A stretch of 64,000 nucleotides of DNA from Bacteroidales bacterium UBA1800. GTDB lineage: Bacteria; Bacteroidota; Bacteroidia; Bacteroidales; VadinHA17. Position 1 is the stretch's first letter. Each line of letters opens with the position of its first letter. The stretch spans positions 36,811 through 100,810 of the forward strand of contig DCFQ01000021.1 of the NCBI GenBank assembly GCA_002319915.1, read 5' to 3'. Under the pieces are notes generated by a model. The model did not search any database. It was not told the DNA's origin and worked only from the letters and a program-made list of their open reading frames with translations. The position numbers were made by a program, and so were the translations under genes. Positions 17,098 to 26,962 of the stretch are shown here, piece after piece.

Positions 17098-18666
17098 TTA
17101 TATCATAGCTCCATCTTTTCGCAAAATATCCTGTAATGTTTTTATATTCAAATTCCTGGGGCTCAGATTTTGGCTGGCTGCTAAAGCAGCGGCCGTTCCT
17201 GCCGCTTGCCCCATAGCCATACAAGAAGGCATCATACGGGCCGACGCCTGAGCTTCATGTGTAGATGAGAAACAGCGACCCGCAATAAGTAAATTGTCAA
17301 CATTAGCAGGAAGAAGACATCGAAATGGAATATCATATGAAACACCTGGGGTCATTTTTCCTATTCCAACAAAAGTCTTTTGCTTTTCACCTGGAATAAC
17401 TGGGTGGATATCAATAAAGCAAGCATAGCGACTTATAGCGTCACCAAATTTATTTCCTTTCAATACATCTTCTATATTAAGAGTATAATCGCCAGTGATT
17501 CGACGCGACTCACGTACACCTAAGAGAGGAGCTGTAGCAGCTAAGAAGGACTTCTCAAAACCCGGTATAAATTTTTTATAAAACCTAAGGCTTTGCAATA
17601 TCTGTTTCCTTGCATCTATAACTGCCTGGCTTAAATCCTCTACTTTAGTCCCATTTAAACCACTTACATGATTGATGTTGAAGAAAAGCTGTTCTTCACG
17701 GATGGAAAATGTACCATAATCTGGAGATAAAAAACTTTGTCCTATATGGCTAGGAATCTTTTCTCCATTTACTGCTGCATCCTGTTTGAGCTTTTCCCAA
17801 TTCTGACTAATAAATTTAATTGCCTTATCCGTATCGGTGTTAACCACCTGGTATAAAAGAGAGAAAGGTTGAGTCAAACCATCTTCCTCTCTTCCTATCT
17901 TAAAAGACGCCCCTGCTGCCACAGCAATATCCCCATCACCAGTTGAATCAATAATCACTTTCGCCAAGATGGCCATACGCCCGGATTTTGTTTCAATGAT
18001 CAGACCATTACGTTTTTTGTTTTTAGGTAAAATTCCGACACAATATGAATGAAATAGTACTTTAACACCGGCTTCCTCAACCATATTATCCAGAACAAAC
18101 TTCATTGCTTCTGGATCAAATGCGGTCCAGTAATTTTCATTATCTGTAGGCGGACAAGGAATTGCCTGTATTGCTGCATTCATTGAGACCAGGCGCTGAA
18201 AAATCTCCCATGGGATTCCTCCAAGTATAATCTTTTGCTGATCATGCATCGGACCCATGTGGTTCATCAAACCACTTGTGGACATACCTCCTAGGCAATA
18301 CTCGTATTCCAATAGAATAGTTTTAGCCCCATTCCTTGCTGCTGAGATTGCCGCTGCGACTCCTGCTGGTCCCCCACCACAAACAACAACATCCACTTCA
18401 TCATAGACAGGAATTTCTTTTGATGGTTCAATCAACATTTTTGTGTTAGGTTTTTTGTTCACTTCGTGGTTAGAGGTGCTCCTTGGCGTTGAGTTTACCA
18501 AACTAGTGGGGATGACTGTTAATCCAGCCGTAGCGGATAAAACATTTTTCAAGAAACCACGCCTTGTTATTCCGTGGATTAACTTTTTGCTATTCTTAAA
18601 CATTGAATTCCTATTTAGTTGATATCCATCTATATGAGGCATCTTTAATAATTCTATCTTTTTCAT
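17098..18666 (-). CDS. Tat-exported FAD-dependent oxidoreductase 1 (FAD_oxidored family)
   Basis: A 522-residue protein with a twin-arginine signal (ITRRGFLKNVLSATAG, near residues 33-48), so it would be folded with FAD and exported to the periplasm. The dinucleotide-binding motif VVCGGGPAGVAAA lies near residue 95. DSTGDGDIAVAAGA lies mid-protein, and the C-terminal AGRCFSSTHEAQASARMMPSCMAMGQAAG segment closes the flavin site (positions about 470-500). Family members act on diverse substrates and are frequent in glycan loci, where oxidation of a sugar hydroxyl is suspected. It is a close paralog of the next gene upstream and derives from a tandem duplication. A shorter start at 18603 is possible. 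Confidence 0.82.
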   Translation of the reverse strand: MKKIELLKMPHIDGYQLNRNSMFKNSKKLIHGITRRGFLKNVLSATAGLTVIPTSLVNSTPRSTSNHEVNKKPNTKMLIEPSKEIPVYDEVDVVVCGGGPAGVAAAISAARNGAKTILLEYEYCLGGMSTSGLMNHMGPMHDQQKIILGGIPWEIFQRLVSMNAAIQAIPCPPTDNENYWTAFDPEAMKFVLDNMVEEAGVKVLFHSYCVGILPKNKKRNGLIIETKSGRMAILAKVIIDSTGDGDIAVAAGASFKIGREEDGLTQPFSLLYQVVNTDTDKAIKFISQNWEKLKQDAAVNGEKIPSHIGQSFLSPDYGTFSIREEQLFFNINHVSGLNGTKVEDLSQAVIDARKQILQSLRFYKKFIPGFEKSFLAATAPLLGVRESRRITGDYTLNIEDVLKGNKFGDAISRYACFIDIHPVIPGEKQKTFVGIGKMTPGVSYDIPFRCLLPANVDNLLIAGRCFSSTHEAQASARMMPSCMAMGQAAGTAAALAASQNLSPRNLNIKTLQDILRKDGAMI

Positions 18667-18685
18667 AATTTCTTTACTTTTGGAA

Positions 18686-18755
18686 TTAATATCCTGGATT
18701 TTGTCTAAGATTTGGATTAATATCCTTTTCAGACTGCGGAATAGGCGATAAATAA
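18686..18755 (-). pseudogene. stranded 3' end of a second susD gene
   Basis: On the minus strand this reads PIPQSEKDINPNLRQNPGY followed by TAA, nearly the same as the end of the intact SusD at 20562 (PIPQTERDINPNLTQNPGY). The frame is lost upstream within a few codons, where a repeated tail begins. It is the remains of another SusD gene that once preceded FAD oxidoreductase 1. Confidence 0.85.
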
Positions 18756-18761
18756 CCTCTT

Positions 18762-18882
18762 TTATAAACGATTACTTACATCTACAGTATTAATTATTGT
18801 TGAGCCATAATATTGAGATAGATAACTTATGATGTTATGGGCAATCTTAAATCTGATCTTAACATAAGCAGGATTTTGAATC
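18762..18882 (-). repeat. direct repeat copy B (tail behind FAD oxidoreductase 2)
   Basis: This is the counterpart of 16885-17013, beginning seven bases before the stop of FAD oxidoreductase 2 in genome order. Differences between the copies are both silent and replacement, which suggests no strong selection on the encoded peptide. Confidence 0.7.
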
Positions 18883-18888
18883 AAAAAC

Positions 18889-20445
18889 TTATATCATTGC
18901 TCCATCTTTTCGTAAACTATTCTGTAAAGTTTTTATATTCAAATTCCGGGGGCTCAGATTTTGACTGGTTGCTAAAGCAGCGGCCGTTCCTGCAGCTTGT
19001 CCCATAGCCATACAAGATGGCATCATACGAGCAGAGGCTAAGGCCTCGTGAGTAGCGGAGAAGCAACGACCTGCGACGATAAAATTATCAACATTTTTAG
19101 GCAAAAGACATCGATAGGGGATATCATAAGATGTACCAGGTTCTCTCTTGCCGATTCCAGCATATGTTTTTGACTTTTCACCAGCTACAACCGTATGGAT
19201 GTCAACCCAGCAAGCATACCGACTAATGACATCATCGTACTTTTTTGCCCCCATTACATCTTCTATAGAAAGAGTATAATCACCAACAATCCGACGGGTT
19301 TCGCGGACACCCAACATGGCCGCTGTGGCAGCAATGAAGGATTTTTCAAATCCAGGTATATATTTTTTTGAAAAATTTATACCTTGCCAAATCTGTTTTC
19401 TCGCTTCTACCACTGCCTTGCTCAAATCTTCTACTTTAGTTCCATCCAATCCATAAGCATGGGCAAGGTTGTAATAATGCTGTTCATCACGGATAGCAAA
19501 GGTACCATAGCCAGGGCCTAAAAATCCGTGGCCTATATAATTTGGGAATTTTTCACCGTTTGCATTAGCAGTCAGTTTGAGTTCCTCCAAATGTTTGCTT
19601 ATAAATTGAACTACTTTATCCCGATCGGTATTAACTACTTGGAACAATAATGACATATTCTGAGTTAAGCCATCCTCAACTCTTCCCTTCTCATATGATG
19701 CTCCTGCCGCAACAGCCATATCTCCATCCCCCGTAGCATCAATTATAACTTTTGCCAATACAGCTAACCGTCCAGATTTGCTTTCAATTATTAAACCACT
19801 GCGTTTACTCTTCGTCGGTATAATCCCCACACCATAACAATGGAAAAGCACTTTGACACCCGCTTCTGCAACCATCTCATCTAGAACAAACTTCATTGCT
19901 TCCGGATCGAAGGCTGGCCAATAATTTTCAATATCTGTAGGGGGACAAGGAATTGCCTGTTTTGCTGCATTCATTGAGACCAGGCGCTGAAAAATTTCCC
20001 AAGGAATTCCTCCGAGAATTATCTTCTTTTCGTCATGCATAGGTCCCATATGGTTCATAGAACCACTAGTTGCCATCCCCCCCAAACAGTACTCATATTC
20101 AATAAGTAGGGTCTTTGCTCCATTTCTTGAGGCGCTTATTGCAGCAGCAGCGCCCGCAGGACCCCCGCCGCACACAACCACATCGACTTCATCAAAGATT
20201 GGAACTTTTTTTGACGGTTCAATTAGGATCAACGTGGATTGATTTTTATCTTCTTTGGGGTTCCAGGAGGACAAAATGGAAGTAGAAGACGCACCAGTAG
20301 GGGCGAGTGCTAATCCTGCGGTTATTGAAAAAGCGTTTTTCACGAATTCACGCCTTTTTGTTTTGCTACAGTTGTTGGAAACTGGACTTGTCTTTCGTGA
20401 GTCAATAATGGTACGCTTTAGTTTGCTGAATTTATTAGTCTTCAT
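18889..20445 (-). CDS. Tat-exported FAD-dependent oxidoreductase 2
   Basis: A 518-residue paralog of the preceding gene, alike along its whole length. It has a KRREFVKNA signal region near residue 30, VVCGGGPAGAAAA for FAD binding, GGMATSGSMNHMGP, and the same C-terminal SARMMPSCMAMGQAAG block. The N-terminal 80 residues differ most. It starts 117 bases after the SusD stop and so is the first enzyme gene of the locus. The likely job is oxidation of a glycan-derived substrate in the periplasm with electrons passed to an unknown acceptor. Two retained copies suggest different substrates or positions rather than dosage alone. Confidence 0.82.
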   Translation of the reverse strand: MKTNKFSKLKRTIIDSRKTSPVSNNCSKTKRREFVKNAFSITAGLALAPTGASSTSILSSWNPKEDKNQSTLILIEPSKKVPIFDEVDVVVCGGGPAGAAAAISASRNGAKTLLIEYEYCLGGMATSGSMNHMGPMHDEKKIILGGIPWEIFQRLVSMNAAKQAIPCPPTDIENYWPAFDPEAMKFVLDEMVAEAGVKVLFHCYGVGIIPTKSKRSGLIIESKSGRLAVLAKVIIDATGDGDMAVAAGASYEKGRVEDGLTQNMSLLFQVVNTDRDKVVQFISKHLEELKLTANANGEKFPNYIGHGFLGPGYGTFAIRDEQHYYNLAHAYGLDGTKVEDLSKAVVEARKQIWQGINFSKKYIPGFEKSFIAATAAMLGVRETRRIVGDYTLSIEDVMGAKKYDDVISRYACWVDIHTVVAGEKSKTYAGIGKREPGTSYDIPYRCLLPKNVDNFIVAGRCFSATHEALASARMMPSCMAMGQAAGTAAALATSQNLSPRNLNIKTLQNSLRKDGAMI

Positions 20446-20561
20446 AACTTATAATTATTAAATAATCATTACTTTGAATTCACTTAGAATAACCCAAAAA
20501 GCAAATCAATTCAATGTTAATCTATAGCAAAGACCCTCTTGTTGAATTATACTTTATATAT

Positions 20562-22220
20562 TTAATATCCTGGATTTTGTGTAAGATTTGGATTAATATC
20601 TCTTTCAGTTTGTGGGATAGGCCATAAATAATCTACATTTTCCCTGAAGTGATCTTCTTCACAGAAAAAGTATCCATTTGCATCAACAGGGAATCTCGTA
20701 TAGGTTGAAGCCTCTGCTACTGTGCATAACTTCATTCCATGAAAATTACCTTGCATGACAACATGGGCAATGTGCCACCTGAACAAATCGTAAAGTCTTA
20801 GTCCTTCCCATGCCAACTCAACCCTTCTTTCCCGTCTAAGTATGGTTGTTAATGTAGAAGGATCAGTCTCTGTAATCGGGGGCATAGATACCGCGGTACG
20901 GCCGCGTACCAGATTGATAGTTTGATCTAATAATTCTTGTGTAATCACGGCTCCTGATTCAATGTTAGATTCTAGATAACTCAAGAGTACTTCAGCATAT
21001 CTCACTACAGTAAAATCACCACCATATGAAGCTATACTTCCGGTAAAACTTTCATCACAGAATTTTTTCAAACCAATACCAGTCCAGTTGCGTCGAGTTA
21101 ACTGATCTTTATATATTGATGGAGATGAATCAGGTGTGGACACAAACAATTTACCTTTAAAAACCGTTAACCTATCTATAAAGAAAGTTGCATATAATCT
21201 TGGATCTCGGTTTAAATAAGGCTTATCCGGATCGTAGAGAGGGGATTCGTTTATTGGTTTGCCATCTATGCACTCAAAATCCTCCACTAATTCATTAAAT
21301 GGAGCAAATTGAGCATAACCGCCGTAAGTAAAAGGCGAGCAATCCCTTTGAATTTGAGTACCATAAATATCTGCAACCCTTTTGATTGATAAGATAATCT
21401 CTGCACTATTTTCTCCTGCGACCTGAAAAAGTTCTTTGAATCTAGGATCTATCGAATAAATATGCATGTCAATAATCTGCTTATAAGTGTTGACAGCATC
21501 TGTCCATTTTTTCTCAGCCATTTGAACCCTACCAAGAATTGCAAGCGCCCCAGCTTTTGTAATTCTTCCTTTTTCAACAGATGGTCTTGTTTCTGGCAAA
21601 TCTGTAATAGCACTATTTAATTCATCGATTACGAAACTGATTACTTCAGCTCTAGGAGTACGAGTAACATTATTTGCATCATTAATTGTCTGTACCTTTG
21701 TCACCAATGGTATATCTCCCCATAAAAATGCCATATAAAAATAATCGAAAGCCCTAATAGTTTTTACTTCCGCTATAAATTGGGCCTTTTTAACTGGGTC
21801 CATTTCCACCTTGTCAATATTATCAAGAAAATTATTGCTCTTGCAAATCTTCAGATATGAAGTAGCCCAGAGACCTGCAACGATAGTATTTGCTTGATTT
21901 AATTGTCCATTGTTGAAAAGGGTTACAAAATTATCCTTTTCCTTCCCATTATCAGTGGTCGCCTCAAATAATCTCATATGGGTATCCTGATTCCACAAAC
22001 TATAGAATAGGTAATCATATGCATTACCCTCTTCATAATATACCCCTGTAAGCGCCATCAAAGCATCATTTTCTGTTTTCCAAAATGTATTTGTAGATAA
22101 TTGATCTAATGGTTGTTTGTCAAGGAAACCCTCCTCACAACCTGAAAGAAGAATAACTGTAAGAACTGCAAAAAAGCTTACAATTCTCTGATATGATATT
22201 TCAAGTATATATGTTTTCAT
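20562..22220 (-). CDS. SusD/RagB-family surface glycan-binding lipoprotein
   Basis: A protein of about 552 residues with a lipoprotein signal (LLSGC) and the family hallmarks: FLDKQPLDQLSTNTFW just after the lipidated Cys, internal TPR-like helices, and the terminal QNPGY. SusD proteins cap the SusC transporter on the outer membrane and bind the incoming oligosaccharide. I chose the ATG at 22220, which gives a normal signal peptide; an ATG at 22247 would overlap the SusC stop. A near-identical 3' end survives at 18686-18755 as a relic of a second copy. Confidence 0.93.
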   Translation of the reverse strand: MKTYILEISYQRIVSFFAVLTVILLSGCEEGFLDKQPLDQLSTNTFWKTENDALMALTGVYYEEGNAYDYLFYSLWNQDTHMRLFEATTDNGKEKDNFVTLFNNGQLNQANTIVAGLWATSYLKICKSNNFLDNIDKVEMDPVKKAQFIAEVKTIRAFDYFYMAFLWGDIPLVTKVQTINDANNVTRTPRAEVISFVIDELNSAITDLPETRPSVEKGRITKAGALAILGRVQMAEKKWTDAVNTYKQIIDMHIYSIDPRFKELFQVAGENSAEIILSIKRVADIYGTQIQRDCSPFTYGGYAQFAPFNELVEDFECIDGKPINESPLYDPDKPYLNRDPRLYATFFIDRLTVFKGKLFVSTPDSSPSIYKDQLTRRNWTGIGLKKFCDESFTGSIASYGGDFTVVRYAEVLLSYLESNIESGAVITQELLDQTINLVRGRTAVSMPPITETDPSTLTTILRRERRVELAWEGLRLYDLFRWHIAHVVMQGNFHGMKLCTVAEASTYTRFPVDANGYFFCEEDHFRENVDYLWPIPQTERDINPNLTQNPGY

Positions 22221-22233
22221 AATAATAGCATTG

Positions 22234-25200
22234 TTAGAAATTAACATTTACACCAATATAACTGTAACTTACAGGAGGATAACCGACACCTACCATCTCT
22301 GGGTCCCATCCTTTACGGAAATGGTCTAAGGTTATAGGATTTTTAATACCTACATAAAGTAGAAAATCAGATATTCCGAATTTTTCAACAATTGCTTTTG
22401 GGAAATTATACCCACCCTGGATGTTACCGATTCTCAGATAGGCTGAATTTACTATCATAAATGTAGAAGGCCACTGCCGTGCTTCATTTTGTCCTCCCAA
22501 AATCAAGAATCTCGGATATCCGGCATGTGGATTAGGATTTTCCTTGGTCCATCTTTCATCAACCTGCCACTGCTGTGGATTGCTTCCTTGTTGAAAAGCA
22601 TTTGCCATATTGTCAGGTAACATCTTTTTCAAGCCGAAAATACCTTGAAGTTGTACCGATAGACTAAAGCTTTTATATGCTGCTCTCACATTAGCGCCAT
22701 AATTATACTTGGGGAATGTGGTTCCAATAATTTTTCTATCATAAGTAGCATCGACTTTCCCATCAGGTACTCCTTCAGGTCCGCTTATATCTACAAACTT
22801 AATGTCCCCCGGAGCTGCTACATATGGTTGTGTTGGCGAACTTTCAACATCAGCTTGGTTAGCAAAAAGGCCATCTGTAACATAACCATAAATAGATTCT
22901 AACGGATAACCAACAAATAATCCTTTGTTGATATCCTGTTTGACGTTAGCCAATGTCTTCAATTCGTTTTTATCATAGGAGAAATTAGCTGTTATGCTAT
23001 AGCTAAAAGGACCAATTGAATTTTGGTGTTGAATATATAGCTCGATTCCCTTATTTGAAACGGCCCCGGCATTCGTTACTGAAGGGGTTAATCCTAGAAC
23101 TGATGAAGCTGTTATGTTATAAAGAATGCCTGAAGTTTTTTTGATATAGTAATCGGCAGAAATATTAAGTTTATTCTTTAGAATAGAAATATCGAGGCCG
23201 AGATCGGCAACATTTGTTGATTCCCATGTGATATTGATATTTGGAACGACTGTCGGAGCGGCGCCGGGGAAAAGTACTTCAGGAACCCCGAAGGCAGCAT
23301 TTCGTCCAAGGGTCAGCATTTGCTGATATGGGTAATTAGCAATATTCTGGTTCCCAAGTTTGCCATAAGACCCTCTGATTTTCAAATTATCAATCCATGC
23401 GACACTAAAGAAGCTCTCATTAGATAAATTCCAACCTACTGATGCCGAGGGAAACAATCCATATCTTTTTTCCTTAGGGAAACGGGATGATCCATCATAC
23501 CTCACATTAGCTTCAAAAAGATATTTGTCTTTAAAGTTGTAATTAATCCTACCCAAGTATGACCGAAGTGCCCATTCTGATGCTGAACCACCGTTTTGTT
23601 GGTTTGATGTGGCGCCTGCATTAATCTCAAATAAGGAATTATTGGGAAATTTGTCTCTGTAAGCAGATAACCAATCATTTTTATTACTTTCTTGAGAATA
23701 GCCTGCAAGTAAATGAAAACTATGGGAATTGATTTGCAAATCATAATTCATAAAAAACTGAAGTGTCATCAAGGAATTTGTAATATTTCGCACCGTAAGT
23801 GACGCTGGACCTTGAGTAATATTCTGATCTACTACAACAAGTGGCAAGTAGCATTTATAGTTATTCATAGAATATTCATACCCCGAGCGTCCAGTTAGTG
23901 TTAACGATTTGAATATCTTCCAATCCAAATTGACACTCGCAACTCCATCCAGTTGAGCATTTGAGATAAAAGAGGGACTATCCATCCATCCTTCAACAGT
24001 ATATCCCGTGAAATTGCCATAATAACCATTTGATAATTTCCCAGCAAATGTATTTGGTATTTTTAGTGCATATGAAAGAAGGCCGTTAACACCCCCAGCT
24101 TCAAGGGCAGATGTCGGTTCATTATTTTTCCCATTCTGACCAGAGAATTTCACATTTAACGTAAGGTTATCTTTTAATTTACTGTCGATGTTTAAAAGTA
24201 TATTATACCGTTTATAATAGGTTCTAGCAACAAGTCCGGTTTGATCAAGATATCCTAAAGATAATAAGTAGGTATTTTTAGCCGACCCTCCTGAAAAACT
24301 CAGGTGATGATCAGTTTGGAAACCATTACCTGAATGAATCAGGTCATAATAATGCCTTTTATTTGGATAATTATCAGGATCTACGCCAGATTTGAACTTT
24401 GCAATCTCTTCATCGCTATATTGTGGGCTCCCTCCCGCATTTGTTTGCGCTTCGTTGTACATCTCTGCGTAAACCCAAGAATCAACAATTTGAGGAAGTG
24501 CTGTAGGCCTCTGTAATCCGACACTTCCCTGGTAAGAAACTTTTAATTCACCTTCCTTTCCTTTTTTTGTTTCAACCAAGATGACACCATTAGCTCCCCT
24601 AGTTCCGTAAATAGATGCAGATGCTGCATCCTTTAGCACAGAAATGTTTGCAATATCATTGATGTTAACATTATCTAAAGAAGAAGCCAAGCCATCTACC
24701 AAAACTAGAGGTGCATTACCAGCTGAACTAAAAGTTCCAAGTCCCCGTATTGTAATATCCACGTTGTCTTTACCAGGTTGGCCTGAAACTTGTTCAATTC
24801 TAAGGCCACTAACAAGACCTGTTAAAAGCTGAGAAGTCTGGGTAACTATTCTTTTTTCTATGTCTTTACTGGAAACTGCAGCTACTGAACCGGTAAGGTC
24901 CACTTTCTTCTGTTTACCATAACCAATGACAACAACTTCCTCAAGCCCAACAACACTTTCAGAAAGTATCACATCATACACATTGGCTGTTCCAATAGCA
25001 ATATCCTGAGGTTCCATACCGATAAAACTAAATGAAAGAACCTTCGCATTGAGAGGGACTTCAAGAGAATACTTTCCATCTATATCTGTTATTGTTCCGT
25101 TAGCTGTCCCCTTTACGACAACAGAAACACCCACAAGGGGATTATTATCTTTTCCTGTTACCTTACCTGTAATTTGTTTTTGCTGGAAATCAGTAAAATT

Positions 25201-25578
25201 CCCTCTCAGGTCTTTTGGAGTAAGAACTATCTGACGATCATATACCACAAATTTGACATCATCACCAAGAATTTCAGCCAAAACATCCTTTATCGGAACA
25301 TTGTCCACAGAAACATCTACCTTTCGAGAAACATCTATCAGTTTCTGGTTGTACAGAAAATAGAAGTCACTGCTATTTTCAATATTAGTAAGTATTTCTT
25401 CAATAGTGGCATCCTTCATATGAAGGGAGATCTTGGTAAATTGTGAATAGGTCGGGTTAGCAACCAGGTTTATTACTGCAAAAAATAGCAGAAACGCTGA
25501 AATTTTCATGGTTAGTAGTAATTTGCGCCATTTACAATATGGTTTGTATGAACCATAGTAATTAATTATTTTCTTCAT
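22234..25578 (-). CDS. SusC/RagA TonB-dependent transporter with STN signalling domain
   Basis: A 1114-residue outer-membrane transporter. After the signal peptide comes a secretin/TonB N-terminal (STN) domain (about residues 50-125, IEEILTNIENSSDFYFLYN). A carboxypeptidase-regulatory-like beta-sandwich follows (ITGKVTGKDNNPLVGVSVVVKG), then the plug (VVVIGYGKQKKVDLTGS) and a large barrel ending in Phe (GVNVNF). The STN domain normally touches a FecR-type anti-sigma factor when substrate is bound. The fecR and sigma genes lie directly upstream, so the locus is probably switched on by its own transport substrate. The SusD gene follows at once. Confidence 0.95.
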   Translation of the reverse strand: MKKIINYYGSYKPYCKWRKLLLTMKISAFLLFFAVINLVANPTYSQFTKISLHMKDATIEEILTNIENSSDFYFLYNQKLIDVSRKVDVSVDNVPIKDVLAEILGDDVKFVVYDRQIVLTPKDLRGNFTDFQQKQITGKVTGKDNNPLVGVSVVVKGTANGTITDIDGKYSLEVPLNAKVLSFSFIGMEPQDIAIGTANVYDVILSESVVGLEEVVVIGYGKQKKVDLTGSVAAVSSKDIEKRIVTQTSQLLTGLVSGLRIEQVSGQPGKDNVDITIRGLGTFSSAGNAPLVLVDGLASSLDNVNINDIANISVLKDAASASIYGTRGANGVILVETKKGKEGELKVSYQGSVGLQRPTALPQIVDSWVYAEMYNEAQTNAGGSPQYSDEEIAKFKSGVDPDNYPNKRHYYDLIHSGNGFQTDHHLSFSGGSAKNTYLLSLGYLDQTGLVARTYYKRYNILLNIDSKLKDNLTLNVKFSGQNGKNNEPTSALEAGGVNGLLSYALKIPNTFAGKLSNGYYGNFTGYTVEGWMDSPSFISNAQLDGVASVNLDWKIFKSLTLTGRSGYEYSMNNYKCYLPLVVVDQNITQGPASLTVRNITNSLMTLQFFMNYDLQINSHSFHLLAGYSQESNKNDWLSAYRDKFPNNSLFEINAGATSNQQNGGSASEWALRSYLGRINYNFKDKYLFEANVRYDGSSRFPKEKRYGLFPSASVGWNLSNESFFSVAWIDNLKIRGSYGKLGNQNIANYPYQQMLTLGRNAAFGVPEVLFPGAAPTVVPNINITWESTNVADLGLDISILKNKLNISADYYIKKTSGILYNITASSVLGLTPSVTNAGAVSNKGIELYIQHQNSIGPFSYSITANFSYDKNELKTLANVKQDINKGLFVGYPLESIYGYVTDGLFANQADVESSPTQPYVAAPGDIKFVDISGPEGVPDGKVDATYDRKIIGTTFPKYNYGANVRAAYKSFSLSVQLQGIFGLKKMLPDNMANAFQQGSNPQQWQVDERWTKENPNPHAGYPRFLILGGQNEARQWPSTFMIVNSAYLRIGNIQGGYNFPKAIVEKFGISDFLLYVGIKNPITLDHFRKGWDPEMVGVGYPPVSYSYIGVNVNF

Positions 25579-25759
25579 ACTTTTGTGAGGTTAATGGTTA
25601 AGAATGAATGTTAATTGTTTAGGCAAAGACATTCTGTTGACTTTTGACCGGGGGAAAGGTGTAGCCGCACTTTTCCTCTTCGTTTATATAGTCAGCACTC
25701 CGAGGTTATGGATTATCACATAGGCAATTCTTTAAGATTTTCAGTTAGTTGGTTAGATT

Positions 25760-26827
25760 CTATGGTGATTTCCCCTTGTTAATAGGGAAAATGATCACAT
25801 GCTTTTTAGGAAATGATCCATCAGGTAAAGGAATTCTTTTGGCCTCGAAAATGTCGATAGGAGCGGTCAGCTTTAGCAACCTTAAAATTTCTTCAAGCGA
25901 TTCATCCTCGAATGTAGCTCTGTACCTGTACACTTTAAGTTCTTCACCCTTAAGCTCAATATCGACATTAAAATAAAGACTCAGCTTTTCTACTACTTTA
26001 CTGAGGGTTTCGTTCCTGAAGATAAGCCTCCCATCTTTCCATGAAATATACTTATAGGTTTCTTCAGTTACAATACTTTTCTCTCCGTTCTTCTTATTAA
26101 TGGTAAGATGTTGATTTGGATAGAGTTCAGTGATTAACCTTGAACATTCGGCATGGCCTGGTCCATTTACAGATATTTTTCCTGAGACAAGAGTTATTTC
26201 TATTGTTGTTGCTGATTCATAATCCAGAACATTAAATTTAGTTCCAGTAGCATTCACCTTAAAATTTGGGGTTTCAACAACAAATGGCTTTGTAGCATCA
26301 CTTTTCACTTCAAAATAAGCTTCTCCTTTCAGGAAAACCTGTCGGTGTTTTTCATCGAATTTATCAGGATATCGTAGAATGCTACCCGAATTTAACCAGA
26401 CGAGAGTTGAATCAACCAGTCGTATTGCTGAACGGGTTCCAAAAGAAGCGTATAATTCATTATATATAGGGCCTTTTGTAGAGGAGGTTTTGTATGATTT
26501 AACATAAATCAATAATATCGAAGCAACAATTAAAGGGACAAATGTAATGGCAGCTATCTTCTGCCAATAATACCAGAAATTTTCTTTGCGGACTGGAAAA
26601 GAAATTCTGTTAATTACCTTCCTAAGTGCTCCCCTTGTATCAATTATCGATGGATCAGTAAGTTTGGCCGATGCATCCCAAATGTTTCTTATTTGTTCAA
26701 AGTATTGCTTGTTGGACTCTGAAATACTGATCCATTTATTCAACTGATCAATATCTTTTGGATCTGCTTCTCCCTCTAGAATCCTGGTGATAAGGACCGT
26801 AATTTCGTCCGCTTGATTTGATTCCAT
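25760..26827 (-). CDS. FecR-family anti-sigma factor
   Basis: A 355-residue protein with one central membrane segment (IAAITFVPLIVASILLIYV, about residues 90-108). The cytoplasmic N-terminal part would hold the sigma factor. The periplasmic part has the FecR domain (FGTRSAIRLVDSTLVWLNSGS and GEAYFEV) and a C-terminal STN-like region (LEEILRLL). It lies 181 bases ahead of the SusC gene and 135 bases after the sigma gene, the usual order for trans-envelope signalling in Bacteroidota. It would release the sigma factor when SusC is occupied. Confidence 0.93.
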   Translation of the reverse strand: MESNQADEITVLITRILEGEADPKDIDQLNKWISISESNKQYFEQIRNIWDASAKLTDPSIIDTRGALRKVINRISFPVRKENFWYYWQKIAAITFVPLIVASILLIYVKSYKTSSTKGPIYNELYASFGTRSAIRLVDSTLVWLNSGSILRYPDKFDEKHRQVFLKGEAYFEVKSDATKPFVVETPNFKVNATGTKFNVLDYESATTIEITLVSGKISVNGPGHAECSRLITELYPNQHLTINKKNGEKSIVTEETYKYISWKDGRLIFRNETLSKVVEKLSLYFNVDIELKGEELKVYRYRATFEDESLEEILRLLKLTAPIDIFEAKRIPLPDGSFPKKHVIIFPINKGKSP

Positions 26828-26962
26828 TTTAATTTATCTGTATCAAAGACGTTTCAAAACTGAAAGTCCACAACCAAAAATTCAGAAACATCTTAAATAT
26901 CCGTACTTTGATATTTATTTTATATATCCTGTGATAATAAGTCTTATGAACAACTGGTAGCG

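Noticed and set aside
17098..20445. The two FAD oxidoreductases as one split or frameshifted gene
   Set aside because: Each has its own start, signal region, FAD motif and C-terminal block, so both are complete.
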